Part shown: positions 27,315-36,737 of the stretch, in pieces
How the letters are laid out: every line of letters starts with the position of its first letter
Numbering within the stretch: the first letter of the stretch is position 1
Origin: an uncultured Aquimarina sp.
Lineage (GTDB): Bacteria > Bacteroidota > Bacteroidia > Flavobacteriales > Flavobacteriaceae
Assembly: GCF_947496855.1 (NCBI RefSeq)
Contig: NZ_CANMED010000008.1
Span: forward strand, 326,509-390,508
Length of the DNA stretch: 64,000 nt
Direction of reading: 5' to 3'
Notes under the pieces: model-generated
The model's database searches: none
What the model saw: the letters and a program-made list of their open reading frames with translations, nothing else
Told to the model about the DNA's origin: nothing
Program-made: the position numbers and the translations under genes

Positions 27315-28853
27315 TTACTCCCATTCTATTGTCGCAGGAGGCTTAGAACTGATATCGTACACTACTCTATTAACGCCTTTTACCTTATTTATTATTTCAT
27401 TAGAAGTTTTTTGTAAAAACTCATATGGAAGATTTACCCAATCAGCAGTCATTCCGTCTGTACTTTCTACAGCTCTTAATGCCACACATTTTTCATAGGT
27501 TCTTTCGTCTCCCATTACCCCAACACTTTGCACAGGTAACAATATAGCTCCTGCCTGCCAAACTTTATCATAGAGACCATTATCTTTTAGTCCATTAATA
27601 AATATGGCATCAACTTCTTGCAAAATACTAACTTTTTCTGGAGTAATATCTCCTAATATACGAATTGCTAGTCCAGGTCCAGGAAATGGGTGTCTTCCTA
27701 ACAAATCAGGATCAAGTCCCATAGACTTTCCTACTCGTCTTACTTCGTCTTTAAATAACATTTTTAAAGGTTCCACTACTTTTAATTTCATGAAATCAGG
27801 TAATCCTCCTACATTATGATGCGATTTAATGGTAGCTGATGGACCTCCACTTACAGAAACAGATTCTATAACATCTGGATAAATAGTACCTTGTGCCAAC
27901 CATTTAGCATCTTCAATTTGATGAGCTTCATCATCAAAAACTTCAATAAATACCCGTCCTATTATTTTTCGTTTTCCTTCAGGGTCACTTTCTCCAGCTA
28001 AGGCATCCAAAAAACGTGCCGAAGCATCTACACCTTTTACGTTAAGTCCCATTCCTTCATACTGATCTAATACAGAAGAGAACTCATTTTTACGAAGTAA
28101 TCCGTTATTCACAAAAATACAATGAAGATTACTACCAATTGCCTTATGAAGTAATACTGCAGCCACAGTAGAATCAACTCCTCCACTCAATCCTAAAACT
28201 ACCTTATCATTTCCTAACTGTTCTTTTAAGGTTTTTACTGTTTCTTCAACAAAAGAATCTGGAGTCCAATCCTGAGCAATACCCGCAATGTTCACTAAAA
28301 AATTCTCTAAAAGTTGTGTCCCGTCTTTAGAATGATATACTTCAGGATGAAATTGAATCGCATAAGTTTCTTCTCCTTCAATTTTAAAAGCTGCATTTTC
28401 TACATCTTGAGTACTTGCCAGAAGTGTTGCCTTAGTTGGTAATTCTTTAATTGTATCACTATGACTCATCCAAACCTGAGACCCATCGGAAATATTTTGG
28501 AACAACTCATTTTTGCTTATATATGACAAGTTTGCTCGACCATATTCTCTTGTATTCGATTCTTCTACACGCCCACCACCAAAATGTGCTAAATATTGGG
28601 CTCCGTAACAAATACCTAATAACGGTTTTTTACCCTGTATCTCTGAAAGATCGGGATGCGCAACATTATTACCTCTCACCGAAAGTGGACTACCCGATAA
28701 AATTACAGCATTATAATCGCTGATATTTTTTGGAGGTTTATTATACGGATGTATTTCTGAATAAATATTGAGTTCTCTTACTCGGCGTCCTATAAGTTGT
28801 GTTACTTGTGACCCGAAGTCTAAAATAAGTACCTTGTTATTTTGCATAGGCAA
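27315..28853 (-). CDS. guaA: GMP synthase (glutamine-hydrolysing)
   Basis: A 512-residue GuaA that makes GMP from XMP, ATP and glutamine. Residues 7-190 are the class I glutaminase domain (C82 in GICYGAQ, H169 and E171 in FHPEV). The PP-loop ATP-pyrophosphatase domain begins at [10 protein letters not shown] (P-loop 223-228). The C-terminal dimerisation domain ends in the conserved PPATIEWE. Two Mets are near the start (M1 and M3); either gives a complete enzyme. Transcribed divergently from the alpha/beta hydrolase gene. Confidence 0.97.
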   Translation of the reverse strand: MPMQNNKVLILDFGSQVTQLIGRRVRELNIYSEIHPYNKPPKNISDYNAVILSGSPLSVRGNNVAHPDLSEIQGKKPLLGICYGAQYLAHFGGGRVEESNTREYGRANLSYISKNELFQNISDGSQVWMSHSDTIKELPTKATLLASTQDVENAAFKIEGEETYAIQFHPEVYHSKDGTQLLENFLVNIAGIAQDWTPDSFVEETVKTLKEQLGNDKVVLGLSGGVDSTVAAVLLHKAIGSNLHCIFVNNGLLRKNEFSSVLDQYEGMGLNVKGVDASARFLDALAGESDPEGKRKIIGRVFIEVFDDEAHQIEDAKWLAQGTIYPDVIESVSVSGGPSATIKSHHNVGGLPDFMKLKVVEPLKMLFKDEVRRVGKSMGLDPDLLGRHPFPGPGLAIRILGDITPEKVSILQEVDAIFINGLKDNGLYDKVWQAGAILLPVQSVGVMGDERTYEKCVALRAVESTDGMTADWVNLPYEFLQKTSNEIINKVKGVNRVVYDISSKPPATIEWE

Positions 28854-28981
28854 AAATAAAATTAAATTGCAACCCCTGAAATCCTAACTGACATAATTTT
28901 TCACTTAGGTGATTATTTTATAAACACCTTGTTAAATGTCCCAAAAAACAACGACATACTTAGTATATTTATACAAAAACT

Positions 28982-29758
28982 ATGAAATATTTATTTTTAC
29001 CCCTCCTCTGTTTTGGTTTTCTCATTACCATTGCTTCCTGTAAAAGCGGATTGGACAATAGAGGTTCCAAAGATTATATAAGTAGTATAAATGCAGAATC
29101 TTTTAAAGAAATTCCACTAACTCCTGGCAACATAATTAGCACTATCAAAGTCAATGATAAAGAATCTGAATGGAAATATGATCTTACTATTCCCGAAATT
29201 AAAGAAGGTGAGAAGGTGCCGCTGTTTATTTTACTACACGGAGGTATAGGTAGCAAGAATTACATTAAGTTCAGTAATTGCCTTGTCTCTCCTGCATTAC
29301 AGGACGCCGGAGGTTTTATTTTTAGTCCTTCTGGAGCCTGGAGAACTTGGACATTAGACTATCTAGAAAAAAGAATTTTAGATTTTATTGATCTAGCTAA
29401 AAAACACTGGCCCATTGATCCTAATAAAATTATATTAGTAGGATATAGTAACGGTGCTATGGCAGGATGGCAATATGCCAAAGATTACTCAACTATTTTT
29501 TCTGCTATGATACTTATGGGGTCTGATTGTAAAGTGAAAGAAAAGGTAAACATCCCCATTTATGTTATCCAAGGAACAAAGGATCAATTTTTTTCTATAA
29601 AAAAGGCAAGAAAACGTATTGCAGAAGCCAAAGCCTTAGGATGTAATATCACTTTTGTAGAGGCTGAAGGAAAAACACATATAAAAGCTTGTGAATACCA
29701 AGAAGTATTAAAAACTACCATTCCTTGGATGGAAAAAGAGGTATGGAAAGCTAGGTAA
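28982..29758 (+). CDS. Alpha/beta hydrolase lipoprotein (esterase/depolymerase-like)
   Basis: A 258-residue protein with a lipobox (TIASC, Cys20). The oxyanion-hole strand is LFILLHGGIGS. The nucleophile elbow is VGYSNGAMAG (S156), followed by an Asp in QGTKDQFFS and a His in EGKTHIKAC. This order fits dienelactone hydrolase/poly(3-hydroxybutyrate)-depolymerase-like esterases, probably surface or periplasm-facing. The substrate cannot be read from the sequence. Divergent from guaA. Confidence 0.82.
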   Translation: MKYLFLPLLCFGFLITIASCKSGLDNRGSKDYISSINAESFKEIPLTPGNIISTIKVNDKESEWKYDLTIPEIKEGEKVPLFILLHGGIGSKNYIKFSNCLVSPALQDAGGFIFSPSGAWRTWTLDYLEKRILDFIDLAKKHWPIDPNKIILVGYSNGAMAGWQYAKDYSTIFSAMILMGSDCKVKEKVNIPIYVIQGTKDQFFSIKKARKRIAEAKALGCNITFVEAEGKTHIKACEYQEVLKTTIPWMEKEVWKAR

Positions 29759-29845
29759 ACATTGCCTAATATTAGTATCTGCTTTTTTTGAGGTTGGCCT
29801 ATAAATTAATTAACTTTATAATATTCTTAATAAACCCAGCAACCC

Positions 29846-30391
29846 ATGACCGATATTATATTTTCCTCTATTACCGTAGATCTAAAAACAGCTATCGAAA
29901 CTAAGACACATCCATTTCGGTATTTCACACTAGCCACTTCCGATTTCAATAGTATCCCAAGATTAAGAACTGTGGTTCTAAGAGACGTGGATGATAATTT
30001 AAATATGACAATATACACTGATGAAAGATCTAAAAAAATTGCAAATATCCAAGCAAACAATCGAGTAAGTCTTTTGTTTTATGATCAAGAACGGTTATTA
30101 CAAGTCACTATAAAAGCAAAAGCAGAAATTATCACAGACGATAAAACTACACAACAAATATGGCAAAAAATTCCGGAACAATATAGAAAAGACTATTCTA
30201 CTGAATTATCTCCAGGTATAGAAATCAAAAACCCGGATAACATTGATTACCTAGCGGGAAAACATTTTTTTTCTGCGATTAGGATTATTCCTATGAGAAT
30301 AGAATATTTACGTTTAAATAGGCCAAATCATATTCGGGTTGTATTTAAAAAAGAAAACAATAATTGGAAAGGAGCTTATATAGTCCCTTAA
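29846..30391 (+). CDS. Pyridoxamine-5'-phosphate-oxidase-like flavoprotein
   Basis: A 181-residue split-barrel FMN-binding protein of the PNPOx-like superfamily (Alr4036-type). The segments RYFTLATSDFNSIPRLRTVV, IYTDERSKKIANIQANNRVS and the C-terminal IRIIPMRIEYLRL are typical. The catalytic C-terminal PNPOx dimerisation motif is short or missing, so it may be an FMN-dependent oxidoreductase of unknown substrate rather than PdxH. Its TAA stop interlocks with the stop of the convergent ThuA gene (4-bp overlap). Confidence 0.75.
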   Translation: MTDIIFSSITVDLKTAIETKTHPFRYFTLATSDFNSIPRLRTVVLRDVDDNLNMTIYTDERSKKIANIQANNRVSLLFYDQERLLQVTIKAKAEIITDDKTTQQIWQKIPEQYRKDYSTELSPGIEIKNPDNIDYLAGKHFFSAIRIIPMRIEYLRLNRPNHIRVVFKKENNNWKGAYIVP

Positions 30392-31398
30392 TTCTTTTTT
30401 ACCAATTTGAAATTACTTTGTTGTTTCCCTGATGTTATACTCCCTATGTATAACCCATTCGATAAGTTTTCAATATTAATATCAGTAGAAACCACTGAGG
30501 AAGGAATTTCATTCTTATATACTAATTGCCCATTAATATCATAAATCCTTAATGATTTTGTTTTTACAACATCAGAAGTAGTAAATCTAAAGACATCACT
30601 TACGGGGTTTGGAGCAATATGAAAAGGTATTTCTTGATCCGGTCTGCCCATACTTAATGTATTACCGATCACATATTTTATTCCTTCTTCTACATGCTTT
30701 ATAAAATCAATATCATTTGTATAATCACTAGAATTGTGACCTAAAGCTGTATAAAAAGAGCGTCCACCTCCATATTCTTTATACCACGATATCGGTCTTT
30801 CCTCATCATAATCATTAGAACCTGTAGATTCTACTACAAGAAGATCTATATTACCATTAAATAACTGTCCACCATTATTTTTCCAATAATAATACTCCTC
30901 GGATTTATTCCAAGTAGTTCCTAAAAAATCTACGGCTGGATGCGAATTAACAACAGTCATATCCGCATTAAAATTATTACTTGTATGATTGGGGCCTGAT
31001 TGTACAATACCACCCACGAGTTCATTATAAAATGACCAACTTCGATCTCTATAGGTATCTGTAGCTGCATGGATACCTAAAAAACCGCCGCCATCAGCAA
31101 TAAAATCTTCAAAAGCTTGTCGTTGCGAAGCATTCAATAAATTATTACCACTGGTATTACACCATATTACAGCACTATACTGCGCTAAATTATTTGCATT
31201 AAAATCATTTGCATTATTTGTCTCATCCGTTGTCCAAAGTCCGTTTGCATTACCAAGATTGGTAATCATGGTAACTCCAGCTCCTATTGAAGGGTGTGTA
31301 AATCCATTTGTTTTAGTAAACACCAATACTTTATTCTGAGCAGAAAGAAAAAAAAACGAAAAAAGAAATAAGGTTGTTAAGAGGGTTTTTGAATACAT
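30388..31398 (-). CDS. ThuA-domain protein with T9SS sorting signal
   Basis: A 336-residue secreted protein. Signal peptide 1-20 (FFLSAQN), then a ThuA-like (class I glutamine-amidotransferase-like fold) domain, residues ~21-240: VLVFTKTNGFTHPSIGAG, NGLWTTDETN, FLGIHAATDT, GGGRSFYTALGHN. The C-terminal ~80 residues (PFHIAPNPVSDVF to the end KLVKKN) are a type A T9SS sorting domain, so it should be delivered to the cell surface. ThuA domains are linked to trehalose/sugar use; the substrate here is unknown. A hairpin-like inverted repeat lies immediately upstream (31400-31425). Confidence 0.87.
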   Translation of the reverse strand: MYSKTLLTTLFLFSFFFLSAQNKVLVFTKTNGFTHPSIGAGVTMITNLGNANGLWTTDETNNANDFNANNLAQYSAVIWCNTSGNNLLNASQRQAFEDFIADGGGFLGIHAATDTYRDRSWSFYNELVGGIVQSGPNHTSNNFNADMTVVNSHPAVDFLGTTWNKSEEYYYWKNNGGQLFNGNIDLLVVESTGSNDYDEERPISWYKEYGGGRSFYTALGHNSSDYTNDIDFIKHVEEGIKYVIGNTLSMGRPDQEIPFHIAPNPVSDVFRFTTSDVVKTKSLRIYDINGQLVYKNEIPSSVVSTDINIENLSNGLYIGSITSGKQQSNFKLVKKN

Positions 31399-31399
31399 G

Positions 31400-31425
31400 A
31401 CGTTATGAGTTTAATTTCATAACGT
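31400..31425. promoter_or_regulatory. Inverted repeat before the ThuA gene
   Basis: Arms ACGTTATGA (31400-31408) and TCATAACGT (31417-31425) with an 8-base spacer, in the 5' leader of the ThuA gene. Could be an operator or an mRNA hairpin; no regulator is obvious. Confidence 0.45.
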
Positions 31426-31529
31426 TTATGTCTATTTTAAATTATATTTGTTATAAAAATATACCTGTATTAATTAACAAACACTTCTCTTTTAAAGATA
31501 TTGTTTATCAGACCGTTATACTTTTCAAA

Positions 31530-31973
31530 ATGAAAACAATCACTGATTTTACTATTGAACCTTGCAATAAGAAAAGTGTAAAAACAATAGTTGATGGAAT
31601 TAACACATACAATTTAAGCAGAGTTCCTGCTATTTCTGATGTCTGGACACCTCTAGAATTTGTAGTCAAAAATAAAAGCGAAGATGAAATCGGAGGTGTT
31701 TTAGGAGGTATTGGTTATTGGAATGGATTAGAAATCAAAATTTTATGGGTAAAAGAAACACTTAGAAAAAAAGGTATTGGAACCCTTTTACTCAGACACA
31801 TTGAGAAGATTGCTAAAGATAAAGGAGTGGAAGTCGCAATGCTAGACACTTTTGATTTCCAAGCAGAAGCTTTTTATTTAAAAAATGGTTACACACCGAT
31901 TGGAGAAATAAATAATTTTCCTAAAGGACACAAGAGAATTTATTTTTCAAAAGAATTAACTAACGGAATATAA
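31530..31973 (+). CDS. GNAT family N-acetyltransferase
   Basis: A 147-residue GNAT from the chosen start at 31530. The frame is open from 31428, but the 34-residue extension (NYICYKNIPV...) has no family match and the MKTITDFTIEP start is typical. Acetyl-CoA motif A is LRKKGIGTLLLRHIEKIAKD, then DTFDFQAEAFYLKNGY, the C-terminal substrate-side signature. Transfers an acetyl group from acetyl-CoA to an unknown amine. Its stop lies 2 bp from the convergent HxlR gene's stop. Confidence 0.85.
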   Translation: MKTITDFTIEPCNKKSVKTIVDGINTYNLSRVPAISDVWTPLEFVVKNKSEDEIGGVLGGIGYWNGLEIKILWVKETLRKKGIGTLLLRHIEKIAKDKGVEVAMLDTFDFQAEAFYLKNGYTPIGEINNFPKGHKRIYFSKELTNGI

Positions 31974-31975
31974 CC

Positions 31976-32332
31976 CTAATCAGAGTAATTTTCCATCACC
32001 AAATCTCCCCAATTAGCAATAGATTGAATTAACGGTGTTAAAGTTTTACCAAAATCTGTTAAGGAGTATTCTACCTTTAATGGAGGCTTAGAAGTATACA
32101 CTTTTCTATCAATCAATCCGTCTTCTTCTAACGCTTTTAACTGCAAACTTAGTGTCCTCTCTGTAACCGTTGGCATTTCTTTTCTTAGCTCGCTATACCT
32201 CAGTGTCCCACTCATTAAATGAAATAAAATAACTGTTTTCCACTTACCTCCTATGAGTCCCATAGTTAAACTTGCGCAACAGGGATATTCCTTTCCTTTA
32301 AATTTTAACATTCTGTGCTCAGATACATTCAT
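31976..32332 (-). CDS. HxlR-family transcriptional regulator
   Basis: A 118-residue winged-helix regulator. Its N-terminal CCASLTMGLIGGKWKTVILF, ELRKEMPTVTERTLSLQLKAL recognition region and VEYSLTDFGKTL wing are the HxlR family pattern. Members commonly sense electrophiles, quinones or aldehydes through a cysteine, and control divergent nitroreductase/dehydrogenase genes. The two adjacent cysteines (C18-C19) are candidate sensor residues. It is divergent from the nitroreductase gene with 92 bp between them, containing an inverted repeat (32392-32410). Confidence 0.9.
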   Translation of the reverse strand: MNVSEHRMLKFKGKEYPCCASLTMGLIGGKWKTVILFHLMSGTLRYSELRKEMPTVTERTLSLQLKALEEDGLIDRKVYTSKPPLKVEYSLTDFGKTLTPLIQSIANWGDLVMENYSD

Positions 32333-32391
32333 TTTTTATACTATCCTTTTTGACCGTTATTGCAAAGATATAGAACTATAGTTAATTTTGC

Positions 32392-32410
32392 TACTATAAT
32401 TTTTATAGTA
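32392..32410. promoter_or_regulatory. Candidate HxlR operator
   Basis: Perfect inverted repeat TACTATAA (32392-32399), 3 bp, TTATAGTA (32403-32410), upstream of the nitroreductase start at 32425. A second palindrome ACTATAGT is near 32375. Position between divergent regulator and target genes makes these candidate operators; that is inference. Confidence 0.55.
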
Positions 32411-32424
32411 ATAAATAAGAACTT

Positions 32425-33024
32425 ATGAGCTTTCTAAATTCAATGCAAAACCGGTATACAACAAAAAAATATAATCCTTCAAAAAAAATTGAAGAACAAA
32501 AATTACAAGAGTTAAAAGAGATTTTACACTTAAGCCCATCATCCATAAATAGTCAACCTTGGAAATTTACCCTTGTATCTAATCAAGAAACTAAAGAAAA
32601 ACTTTCGAAAGTATCTTGGTTGAATACCAATAAAGTGATAGAATGCGACACTGTTGTGGTTTTTAGCAGAATCGATAACATTTCACTTTTCGAAAAACAA
32701 ATAGAAGAAGAATTACCTGCTGGAGCAGTCGGTTATTTTAAAGAATTTATCAAGCCACAATCAGAGGAGCAAATAAAATCTTGGTTTGGACATCAATTAT
32801 ATCTTTCCCTAGGTGTATTCTTAAGTGCGTGTGCAGAAATGGGAATCGATGCAACCCCAATGGAAGGAATTAAACCTTACAATTACAATAAAATATTAGA
32901 ATTAGAAAACCACCATACGCTAGTGGCAGTTGCTATTGGTTATAGAGATCCTGAAGATAATAACCAACCAAGCAAAAGACCAAAGTCCAGAAGAAAAATT
33001 AACAAAGTAATAAATACTATTTAA
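32425..33024 (+). CDS. NAD(P)H-dependent nitroreductase-family oxidoreductase
   Basis: A 199-residue FMN nitroreductase (NfsB-like). N-terminal RYTTKKYNPSKKI, SSINSQPWKF, QLYLSLGVFLSACAEMGIDATPMEG and VAIGYRDPEDN are the family motifs. It reduces nitro-, quinone- or flavin-type acceptors in the cytoplasm. It is the first gene after the divergent HxlR regulator and is followed at 10 bp by an antibiotic-biosynthesis-type monooxygenase, so the three form a redox-stress unit. It is a paralog of 47094-47723. Confidence 0.88.
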   Translation: MSFLNSMQNRYTTKKYNPSKKIEEQKLQELKEILHLSPSSINSQPWKFTLVSNQETKEKLSKVSWLNTNKVIECDTVVVFSRIDNISLFEKQIEEELPAGAVGYFKEFIKPQSEEQIKSWFGHQLYLSLGVFLSACAEMGIDATPMEGIKPYNYNKILELENHHTLVAVAIGYRDPEDNNQPSKRPKSRRKINKVINTI

Positions 33025-33034
33025 AGCCTAAAAA

Positions 33035-33331
33035 ATGACAAAGCAAAAACTCACCATTGTTGCAAAAATTCTTGCAAAAGAAGAAAAAAGAGATTTAGTG
33101 AAATCTGAATTACTAAAACTGATTGATCTTACTAGAGCCGAAAAAGGATGTATTAATTATGATTTGCATCAGGATAATGAAAATGCAAACCTATTTTTGT
33201 TTTATGAAAATTGGGAAAGTAAGGAGTTATGGCAAGAACACATGAATAATTCTCATTTGGCAGCATATATGAAAGCAACTGATGGTGCTGTAGAAGAATT
33301 CGTATTAAACGAAATGTACCAAATTGCATAA
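33035..33331 (+). CDS. ABM-domain quinol monooxygenase-like protein
   Basis: A 98-residue antibiotic-biosynthesis-monooxygenase (YgiN-like) ferredoxin-like fold. TRAEKGCINYDLHQDNEN and FYENWESKELWQEHMNNSHL are the core pattern. Such proteins oxidise quinols or bind polyketides without a cofactor. It begins 10 bp after the nitroreductase stop, so the pair is probably translated from one mRNA in the HxlR-controlled cluster. Confidence 0.85.
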   Translation: MTKQKLTIVAKILAKEEKRDLVKSELLKLIDLTRAEKGCINYDLHQDNENANLFLFYENWESKELWQEHMNNSHLAAYMKATDGAVEEFVLNEMYQIA

Positions 33332-33371
33332 CATAACTTAAAAGTTTTTAATTGTTACAAACAATCAAATA

Positions 33372-34235
33372 ATGAAAAAGATTACCAAAATTTTCACTTT
33401 CTTAGCTATAGCAGTACTAATATCTTGTAGCAATTCTGAAAACAAAACAGCGAAAAAAGTTTCTGAAAACATTAAAAACCCAACCAATAAAGTTGTGCTA
33501 AGCTCTGAAATTGAATGGGAAAAACTAAATCCAGCTCGAGGTGATCAAAGCCCCCAAGCGGGTACAATATGGGGAGATCGAAAAGGAACTGTAGCGACAG
33601 GATTTCTTGCGAAATTTGTAGATGGTTTTTCTTCTCCACCTCATATACATAATGTAACTTATCGTGCAATTGTTATTAACGGTCTGATACACAACGATGA
33701 CTCCAGTGTAGAAAATATGTGGATGCCTTCTGGTTCTTTTTGGACACAACCAGCTGGAGCACCTCATATAACTGCTGCCAAAGGACAGAAAAATATTGCA
33801 TATGTAGAAATTGACAAAGGGCCTTATTTGGTGAAACCAACAGATCAAGCATTTGATAATGAAGAAAAACCTATTAATGTTGATGCTTCTAATATTATCT
33901 GGTTAGATAGTAATAAAACAAACTGGATCGACTCTCAGAGTAAAGCAGAAATTAGTTTCTTATGGGAGCACAAGGCTAATAAAATGCTTAAAGGTTTATT
34001 TATTAAACTGCCAAAAGAATTCAGTGGAGTAATAGAAAGTGAAGGAACAATTCTAAAGTCAGTAGTTATAAAAGGAGAAATAAATTACAAAATTCCTCAA
34101 ACGGAGGAAATAAAAATTCTAAACCCAGGAAGTTTCTTTAGTTCTTCTGATAAAGCAATACACTCTATTAGTAATCAAAATGATTTAGAGGCTATTTTAT
34201 ACTTACGAACTAACGGAAATATCTCAATCAAATAA
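33372..34235 (+). CDS. DUF4437 cupin lipoprotein
   Basis: A 287-residue lipoprotein (lipobox VLISC, Cys19). The two-cupin body with [20 protein letters not shown], the histidine pair [11 protein letters not shown] and [14 protein letters not shown] is DUF4437, related to ChrR-type anti-sigma cupin domains. It is probably a metal-binding sensor or scavenger facing the periplasm; function is not known. It follows the ABM gene by 40 bp on the same strand and likely belongs to the HxlR cluster. Confidence 0.8.
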   Translation: MKKITKIFTFLAIAVLISCSNSENKTAKKVSENIKNPTNKVVLSSEIEWEKLNPARGDQSPQAGTIWGDRKGTVATGFLAKFVDGFSSPPHIHNVTYRAIVINGLIHNDDSSVENMWMPSGSFWTQPAGAPHITAAKGQKNIAYVEIDKGPYLVKPTDQAFDNEEKPINVDASNIIWLDSNKTNWIDSQSKAEISFLWEHKANKMLKGLFIKLPKEFSGVIESEGTILKSVVIKGEINYKIPQTEEIKILNPGSFFSSSDKAIHSISNQNDLEAILYLRTNGNISIK

Positions 34236-34321
34236 TTCAAACATTATAACTAAAAAAAGTATTTATAGCTTATATTCTGTATTAGAGGTGACGTCATCAA
34301 ATGATAACTAGGTAATTGACT

Positions 34322-34531
34322 ATGCTTCTGCATAAGGTGAAATTGAAAAATCAGGGAAGAAAATATTTAAGCAGAATAGCCACAAATGAGAAACATATAA
34401 TTCCTAATGTTCCTGAACAAAGTATCCTAATAACTGAAACTGATTCAACCAAAACACTGTGAGAATTAGATAGTGCTGTTGATTTTGATTTAGTATATTG
34501 TTATCAGAAGGGTCATTTAATTTCCAAATGA
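34322..34531 (+). pseudogene. Possible decayed ORF with in-frame TGA
   Basis: One frame is open for 46 codons from ATG 34322 (MLLHKVKLKNQGRKYLSRI...), meets a TGA at 34460-34462, and continues in the same frame for 22 codons (ELDSAVDFDLVYCYQKGHLI...) to a TGA at 34529-34531. The pattern suggests an eroding gene with one nonsense codon. No family is recognised. Confidence 0.25.
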
Positions 34532-34632
34532 TTTTTTATCCACAATTAATAAAAAATATAAAACATTGCAAAACCTGTCTTTAAACAAAAGAGAGAAACA
34601 AGAATCTGTAAATTAAACTCTGTCTTTTGTTT

Positions 34633-34664
34633 CAATTCCTCTGGGGCTAACCCCATAGGAATTG
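34633..34664. repeat. 14-bp inverted repeat
   Basis: Arms CAATTCCTCTGGGG and CCCCATAGGAATTG (one mismatch) with a CTAA loop. The minus strand continues GAAAC, which resembles a CRISPR-repeat end, but only one copy exists and there is no array or cas gene, and no T-run for a terminator. Confidence 0.5.
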
Positions 34665-34930
34665 GTGTCTAATGTTTAGGGAGATCCTCTCTCCAAATTT
34701 AATATAAAGTTCTTGGAATGAACTTGTTATTACAACCATTCGATATTTGGCTATTTCCAAAATGACATAAAAAAATATAACATTATTACCCTTATGGATA
34801 TATTTACCATTCTGTGACATCGATTCGTAAAATAGTAATAATTAACCAAACAAGCCTCGAGGTATTAAACCTTAAATAGAATAAACAACTATCCCAGATA
34901 TTACATCAGAGATATACATACTACTGTGCA

Positions 34931-36526
34931 CTATTGTTTTAAAATTACAAATTCCCCTTGTAAAGGATTTAGATTCTTTATCAATTCGGAAATCAAGTTT
35001 TCACCGTATTCCAAATACATTTCGGAGAAATTGGTATTCCGTTCCTGTAAACTTTGATTAGGAAATAGTTCGTTTTGGATTGCTGTTAAACGTTGTACCT
35101 GATCGCTAAGCTTTATTCTTTGGGCTTTTAGCAATCTTTTTTCTAACACATCTAATCCTTTGAGTTGCTTTACTTCTTGGGCCTTTACTGCATTTACAAA
35201 AGTAACATCAGTTTGCTCAGCTAATGCATACATTTCTTCAAATTGCTCTTTTAGAAGCTTACGCTGAGGATCAAAATTAATATCAATATTGGATATTTGT
35301 CGCACCTTTCGATTAATCAGCTCATATTGCTTTAAAAACAATTCTGTATCAGTAATAGTTAACTTCTTAATTTTATCCGCTTGTTTTTTGGTTTGAATTA
35401 AAACAGAATTACGTAATAATAACATTGGAAATGGAATCTGAACAGCTTCAAAATAATCTTTTAACTCCAACCAATACGCTAATTCTCCTCCTCCACCTAT
35501 ATAGCATAGATTTGGTAAAATTACTTCTTGATACAAAGGCCTCATCATCACATTAGGGCTAAATCGCTCGGAAAACTCAAAGATTTCTTTTAATAGCTCA
35601 CTCTTGCTCCAAGAAATCTCTGTATCGTTAACAAAATAACTTCCTTCCTTTTCTATAATACGTTCTCTTAACCCATCTGACAGATAAAATAAATTAATTT
35701 CTCTGGGATTAACTTGTACTTTATATCCTTTTGCTTCTAATTTTTGAGCTTTTGACAATACACTATTATAAGAAACTTGTTCTTCTAATTCTTTCTTTAC
35801 ATATGGAATAAACAAACGTTTTAACTCTTTATCATCTGCATCTACCACTACCAAACCATATTCTCTAAATAACTCATTCGCCAAGTATCTAGTAGCGTCA
35901 GCCAATTTATTATGCTTTAAATAGGCTTCTTTAAAAAGAGACTTTAATCGTTCTGCATTGCGTCCAGAACCAATTTCTGAAGCAAATATTTCAAAAACTT
36001 TATCCAATCCTTCCGTATCAAAAACACCTACTGCACCACCATCTTTTCGGTTCCATTGAATTTTTTTCCCTTTAAAATTAAAATAGTTGATTTCATCAAA
36101 ATCGTGATCTTCTGTTGCCATCCAATATATCGGAACAAAATCATATTCTGGATGCTTCTCTTTTAATATGTTAGTGAGATTAATCGTAGAAACTATTTTA
36201 TACAAAAAGTATAATGGACCTGTAAATAGATTTAACTGATGTCCGGTAGTAATGGTAAATGTAGTGTCCTTATCAAGAAGATCAAGATTCTTTTGCGTAG
36301 CTTCAGAAATATTGACATTTTTATATTGAGAAAACAAAGATGTTTTCAATACCACACGGTTTTCTGAAGGAAAAGATTGTTGCTTTTCCTGAAGTTGATC
36401 CTTAAAATTATCAAGCTTTGGAAATCGATGATAAAACTCTTTTAGTTCTGGTTTTTCGTCTAAATAGTCACAAATAAAAGATGAAAAGTAATTTGTTTCT
36501 TTAAACGGAATACAGTCACTAGGCAT
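34931..36526 (-). CDS. bshC: Bacillithiol synthase (cysteine-adding enzyme)
   Basis: A 531-residue BshC that joins L-cysteine to glucosaminyl-malate, the last step of bacillithiol synthesis. The N-terminal SDCIPFKETNYFSSFICDYL, the HQLNLFTGPLYFLYK Rossmann-type strand region with TTGHQ (nucleotide/substrate-binding), PIYWMATEDHDFDEINYF, and the C-terminal coiled coil (VQRLTAIQNELFPNQSLQER) are the family pattern. Bacillithiol is the low-molecular-weight thiol of many Firmicutes and Bacteroidota. bshA/bshB are not in this window. Its presence gives biochemical context to the DinB-type proteins at 15.8 and 41.5 kb. Confidence 0.95.
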   Translation of the reverse strand: MPSDCIPFKETNYFSSFICDYLDEKPELKEFYHRFPKLDNFKDQLQEKQQSFPSENRVVLKTSLFSQYKNVNISEATQKNLDLLDKDTTFTITTGHQLNLFTGPLYFLYKIVSTINLTNILKEKHPEYDFVPIYWMATEDHDFDEINYFNFKGKKIQWNRKDGGAVGVFDTEGLDKVFEIFASEIGSGRNAERLKSLFKEAYLKHNKLADATRYLANELFREYGLVVVDADDKELKRLFIPYVKKELEEQVSYNSVLSKAQKLEAKGYKVQVNPREINLFYLSDGLRERIIEKEGSYFVNDTEISWSKSELLKEIFEFSERFSPNVMMRPLYQEVILPNLCYIGGGGELAYWLELKDYFEAVQIPFPMLLLRNSVLIQTKKQADKIKKLTITDTELFLKQYELINRKVRQISNIDINFDPQRKLLKEQFEEMYALAEQTDVTFVNAVKAQEVKQLKGLDVLEKRLLKAQRIKLSDQVQRLTAIQNELFPNQSLQERNTNFSEMYLEYGENLISELIKNLNPLQGEFVILKQ

Positions 36527-36737
36527 AGGGTCGTCTTTTTAGGTCGATAAATATACGGTAGATTGTTGTTGCATCTGTTTTTTTATATTTTTTTTAATAG
36601 TAACTCAGTTAACTTCATTTGATAACAACCTAAAACCGAAATTTATGAATATAAGTTATCTCAAATCCTAAAATTTAGTTAATACAATTTAGATCCTAAA
36701 TTTAAGGCGGTATTTTACAAAAATTAAAAGTTCATCA

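Larger units (their letters stand above)
34236..34930. other. Gene-poor stretch, 695 bp
   Basis: Contains a weak decayed ORF (34322-34531) and a 14-bp stem with one mismatch (34633-34664). No intact gene, no promoter element that I can name, no IS end. Confidence 0.5.

Noticed and set aside
34633-34664. CRISPR-repeat-like hairpin (ends GAATTGAAAC on the minus strand)
   Set aside because: Only one copy, no spacers or second repeat, no cas genes in the window.
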